This document shows, one piece after another, positions 40,235 to 42,866 of a stretch of 42,866 nucleotides of DNA. Both the position numbers and the translations under genes were made by a program. The stretch is from an uncultured Paracoccaceae bacterium (GTDB taxonomy: Bacteria; Pseudomonadota; Alphaproteobacteria; Rhodobacterales; Rhodobacteraceae): positions 1 through 42,866 of the forward strand of contig CANMTR010000020.1 in the NCBI GenBank assembly GCA_947500825.1, read 5' to 3'. The notes beneath the pieces are model-generated. The model saw nothing but the letters and a program-made list of their open reading frames with translations, was not told the origin of the DNA and made no database searches. How positions within the stretch are numbered: position 1 is the stretch's first letter; each line of letters starts with the position of its first letter.

Positions 40235-42343
40235 ATGCGAATATCGGTCCTACACTTGCGTTCTGCGGCATTCCGATTGATCGGAGTTTTGCACCACAAG
40301 CGTGGACGGACCTCCAGGGCCCACGAATGCGCTCAGACCGCACTCTCTCACAATCCACGTAATTTTCGAAATCTCCGCCTTCTAGCTCAGCTCGAATACC
40401 GGCTGGGAGAATATGGATCAGCGCTTGAGCTCGTTGCGTCGGCGATGGAGATTCGCCCCGGCGACGACAGAATGCGACGGCTGTTCGAGCGAACGCTGGT
40501 GAGAACTTCCGGACACTTTGACGACGCCCTCCGCGCGTTCAGGCTGACGTATCGAACGAAGATCCCACCAACACATGTTGTCCTTGCCCTCGCCGGGATC
40601 GGTATCGCGTCATCCCGTTTCGACGACGCCAAGAGCTTGTTGATCAATCATAGACAGTATGTAGGGGAGCATACGCTTCAAAAGGATGCTCACGCGTTCG
40701 CACACGCCCTCGCCGAGGCCGGTGAGGTCGAGATGGCGCGCAAGTTGATGGAAATCCGCTTTCCGGATGCTCGCGCCGAATGGGAATGGCGTCTTTCATG
40801 GTTTGCAGGCAACGCAGACGATGCCCACAAATTACTTCTGCAGAACTGGGATCACGTCGGCACCATGTCCGATAGCGAGCTCACCGATGCGGCAAGCTTG
40901 TCAACTTCGGTCTTCGACCTCGACCTCGCGGCTGATATCGCTGCCATCCGCGTTCGCTCCGCGAACCACGGTACTTCCGCGGAGTTTGCCGCTTTACGAA
41001 TTAGGGAACTCGAGGCCTACGCCATGGCGGGCAGGACAGTCGCACCTGCCGCAACACTAAGGATCATCGCGACGGAAGTGCTGCAAACCGCGCGTCAAAG
41101 CGGGTATTCCAATCGAGATGTCCTCAAACTCGCACGAGCCTTTCTGCAGCGCTTCGACCCGGCGACGGCGCTAGCACTCTCGGAAAGGTTGCCAACTTCC
41201 GCGCCGGAGCGCGACGAAATCGACCATTACGTCACGGTGGTCAGGGGTGTTCACCCCGATTTCCATGCGTTTTACGATTTCGCTGTCGAGGAACAAGCTT
41301 CGGGAGAAACCGGCAAGACGCCGGAATGTGACATCCTCTTCGCCATTCCCTGGAATTCCGGCACCCATTTCGTCGATGGATCTGCCGCCGTCGAGCGCGC
41401 CAGCATGCAGGTCATATACGGTCGTGCCTTCGCGCTCGCCCGAAAAGCCGGCCTCTCGATCGGAGCAATTCCGGCACCGGCACGGCGGCTTCCGCAAGAA
41501 GCTGCAGGAGCCCATATTTGCGTGTCATTTCACACTTTTGGGGGCGAGAACGTCCGCCATGTCAAGCTCGGCTCGATTCCGGGCGCAATGCTCATCGACA
41601 CCCAAGGCTATTCGGGATGGGCGAGCGGCGCCGGTCGAACCCTTGCCGACCTGCCGCTGTCGGATATCGACATCGTCACCGCTCGCGCATGGTTCGACAA
41701 GGAACGCCGAGGCAGGATGGCCTCGAATTTATCGAAATATGCCCAGGAATCGCGAAGAAACCTCGACCGGACGCGCGGCCACGCGGTGTTCTGCGCGCTG
41801 CAGATTCCCGGAGACACGGTCCAACGGCTCGCCTTCGTGCCCATGTTCGACTACTTCCGCAGTATCGTGGAGGGATGGCGCGACACTGGCACAACCGTCT
41901 ATATCAAACGACATCCCCGCTGCCGCGATCCACGCACCACCGCATTCCTGAGATGGGCCGCTGATCAGGCCCATGTCCGCATTACACAAGCGTCCATCTA
42001 CGACCTGTTCGCGGTGGTCGACGCCGTCTATGTGGTCAATTCCGGTGTCGGAGCCGAGGCTCTTCTGCAAGGTCTACCCGTGCATGTCTCTGGCAAGACC
42101 GACTACCGGCACGCGTGCCATGAACATACCGATCTGACTTCCATGGTCTTTGGCTGCGAGGCCCTGCGCCCCAAACTCGATGAAGACACTCTGATCCGGT
42201 ACCTTTGGTGGTACGTCAATATCTACCATCTCGCCATGGATGATCTGACGGTGGTGGACGAACGGGTCATGCAAATGATCGTCGCTCCCGCACTGGCCTT
42301 TCGCGACAAGAAAACGAACTGCATCGCCACACAGTCTTCATGA
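40235..42343 (+). CDS. Tetratricopeptide-like protein fused to a capsule-polysaccharide glycosyltransferase-like domain
   Basis: 702 residues. The N-terminal ~320 residues are helical with TPR-like spacing (RAHECAQTALSHNPRNFRNL, LEYRLGEYGSALELVASAME, FDDALRAF, FDDAKSLL). Residues ~355-690 resemble the KpsC/KpsS-type beta-Kdo transferase fold: CDILFAIPWNSGTHF, then GTTVYIKRHPRCRDPRTTAF, DLFAVVDAVYVVNSGVGAEA, and LLQGLPVHVSGKTDYRHACH. The VNSGVGAEALLQG pattern is the family's nucleotide-sugar-site glycine segment. No signal peptide or membrane segment is evident, so cytoplasmic surface-polysaccharide assembly is likely. G+C and codon choice differ clearly from neighbouring genes, and IS3-family remnants lie on both sides, which suggests acquisition. 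AAGGAG precedes the ATG at a long spacing. Confidence 0.75.
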   Translation: MRISVLHLRSAAFRLIGVLHHKRGRTSRAHECAQTALSHNPRNFRNLRLLAQLEYRLGEYGSALELVASAMEIRPGDDRMRRLFERTLVRTSGHFDDALRAFRLTYRTKIPPTHVVLALAGIGIASSRFDDAKSLLINHRQYVGEHTLQKDAHAFAHALAEAGEVEMARKLMEIRFPDARAEWEWRLSWFAGNADDAHKLLLQNWDHVGTMSDSELTDAASLSTSVFDLDLAADIAAIRVRSANHGTSAEFAALRIRELEAYAMAGRTVAPAATLRIIATEVLQTARQSGYSNRDVLKLARAFLQRFDPATALALSERLPTSAPERDEIDHYVTVVRGVHPDFHAFYDFAVEEQASGETGKTPECDILFAIPWNSGTHFVDGSAAVERASMQVIYGRAFALARKAGLSIGAIPAPARRLPQEAAGAHICVSFHTFGGENVRHVKLGSIPGAMLIDTQGYSGWASGAGRTLADLPLSDIDIVTARAWFDKERRGRMASNLSKYAQESRRNLDRTRGHAVFCALQIPGDTVQRLAFVPMFDYFRSIVEGWRDTGTTVYIKRHPRCRDPRTTAFLRWAADQAHVRITQASIYDLFAVVDAVYVVNSGVGAEALLQGLPVHVSGKTDYRHACHEHTDLTSMVFGCEALRPKLDEDTLIRYLWWYVNIYHLAMDDLTVVDERVMQMIVAPALAFRDKKTNCIATQSS

Positions 42344-42521
42344 GGCCTTCGCCTGTTGGTCAGTGGGGCGGAGCGTTCCGATCAGGCCCTCCACCCGGTC
42401 CGCCGGGATCATGTTGGGTAACCCGAGCCCCTTCCTCCTCCACCAGTCTGAGATAGAGTCCGACCCAAGGTATCCTGCTCCCCGACCCTGGACCGCCGCC
42501 GGCTGGAGTTTCCGGCTGTGA
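42344..42521. other. End region of the right-hand insertion-sequence remnant
   Basis: No gene is evident. On the minus strand, after the transposase stop, the text CCGGAAACTCCAGC resembles the 3' non-coding end of IS3-family elements. A frame ending GLPNMIPADRVEGLIGTLRP at 42338 is open but unassigned. Confidence 0.35.
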
Positions 42522-42786
42522 TCACGGCGACGGGCTGGTTGCGCCCCAGGGAATACGCAGGTCGATCGGAGCGTTGTATCCGATCGCGTTATGCGGTCTG
42601 GCCTCCTCGTAGTCTCGACGCCAAGCGTCCAGCTTTCCACGGGCATCGGCAAGATCCCTGATCCGTGTTCATGATCTCCGGCGGGCCGTGCAGTCGGGTC
42701 GCCTCGTCGAGCGCCTCGGCGCAGGAGTCCGCCTTAGACGTGTTCGAGAGCCGCCGAGAGAGAACCCGACGGCTGGGCCAGTCCAT
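42522..42786 (-). pseudogene. IS3-family transposase OrfB remnant, apparently chimeric
   Basis: The 5' part (from 42786) reads MDWPSRRVLSRRLSNTSKAD, CAEALDEATRLHGPPEIMNT, DQGS, which matches the DDE core of IS3-family OrfB around the second catalytic Asp. Near 42650 the frame changes and the text becomes DARGKLDAWRRDYEEARPHN, AIGYNAPIDLRIPWGATSPS, P-stop. That is a C-terminal end of another IS3 subgroup (usual form RRDYNEVRPHSAIG). The ~60 residues normally between them, including the catalytic Glu, are missing. The two halves may derive from different elements. Confidence 0.75.
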
Positions 42787-42866
42787 TGCAACCGACCGAT
42801 GAGGACCGCGGCTGCCTGTTAGGCGGCGGCCTGCGGCACCTGGATGTCGGGCGTCCAGTTCCAGGG

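Noticed and set aside
39820-40358. Minus-strand frames across the right end of the IS3 element
   Set aside because: They run opposite to transposase motifs and cross the terminal repeat; no homology seen.
1-42866. tRNA, rRNA or CRISPR arrays
   Set aside because: No cloverleaf-type tRNA, rRNA motif or regularly spaced repeat array was noticed on reading either strand. A dedicated scan was not possible.

Overview
The window is high-G+C DNA from an alphaproteobacterium, most likely a marine Rhodobacteraceae/Roseobacter-type organism. This is an inference from the gene repertoire: a pob/pca aromatic pathway, a TRAP transporter, a LuxI/LuxR pair, a CopG regulator beside a PHB-depolymerase-like esterase, and sugar and peptide ABC systems. 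Genes are packed into operons in which start and stop codons often overlap by 1 to 4 bases.

Layout, left to right. (1) 1-4068 holds 4-hydroxybenzoate and protocatechuate catabolism: pobA-pcaC-pcaH-pcaG on the minus strand, cut by the left edge, with pobR divergent. A LysR gene resembling pcaQ lies beyond pobR and has lost its middle. (2) 4191-8762 is a coupled dctPQM-type TRAP transporter operon ending in a thiamine-diphosphate enzyme. (3) 8902-16861 is a mixed stretch: a PHB-depolymerase-like esterase with a CopG regulator and candidate operator, a pyridoxamine-oxidase-fold protein, a small exported DUF7282-like protein, a 948-residue secreted nuclease, and a soluble PQQ-type dehydrogenase overlapping a di-haem cytochrome c. 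(4) 16949-21784 is a signalling locus: a LuxR-type regulator, a LuxI-type synthase, a LuxR-like autoinducer-binding protein with no DNA-binding domain, and a membrane hybrid histidine kinase divergent from luxR. (5) 21850-31763 is a xylose/xylo-oligosaccharide operon (binding protein, two permeases, GH43 xylosidase, ATPase, Gfo/Idh/MocA oxidoreductase, ThuA protein, XylA) with a LacI-type regulator and candidate operators. (6) 31925-37001 is a complete peptide-type ABC transporter.

(7) From 37002 to the end the DNA changes character. Intact genes stop; there are frameshifted gene remains and a shrunken IS3-family element with recognisable terminal inverted repeats (39216-40114). A 702-codon gene of visibly lower G+C follows (40235-42343), coding for a tetratricopeptide-like protein fused to a capsule-glycosyltransferase-like domain. 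A second, chimeric-looking IS3 transposase remnant lies at 42522-42786. This looks like an acquired surface-polysaccharide gene inside an insertion hotspot.

The parts most worth following are the quorum-sensing locus with its HTH-less receptor and structured spacer, the IS-bounded low-G+C gene, the internally deleted pcaQ-like gene, and the candidate operators. All assignments come from reading the sequence and its translations; no database search was run.
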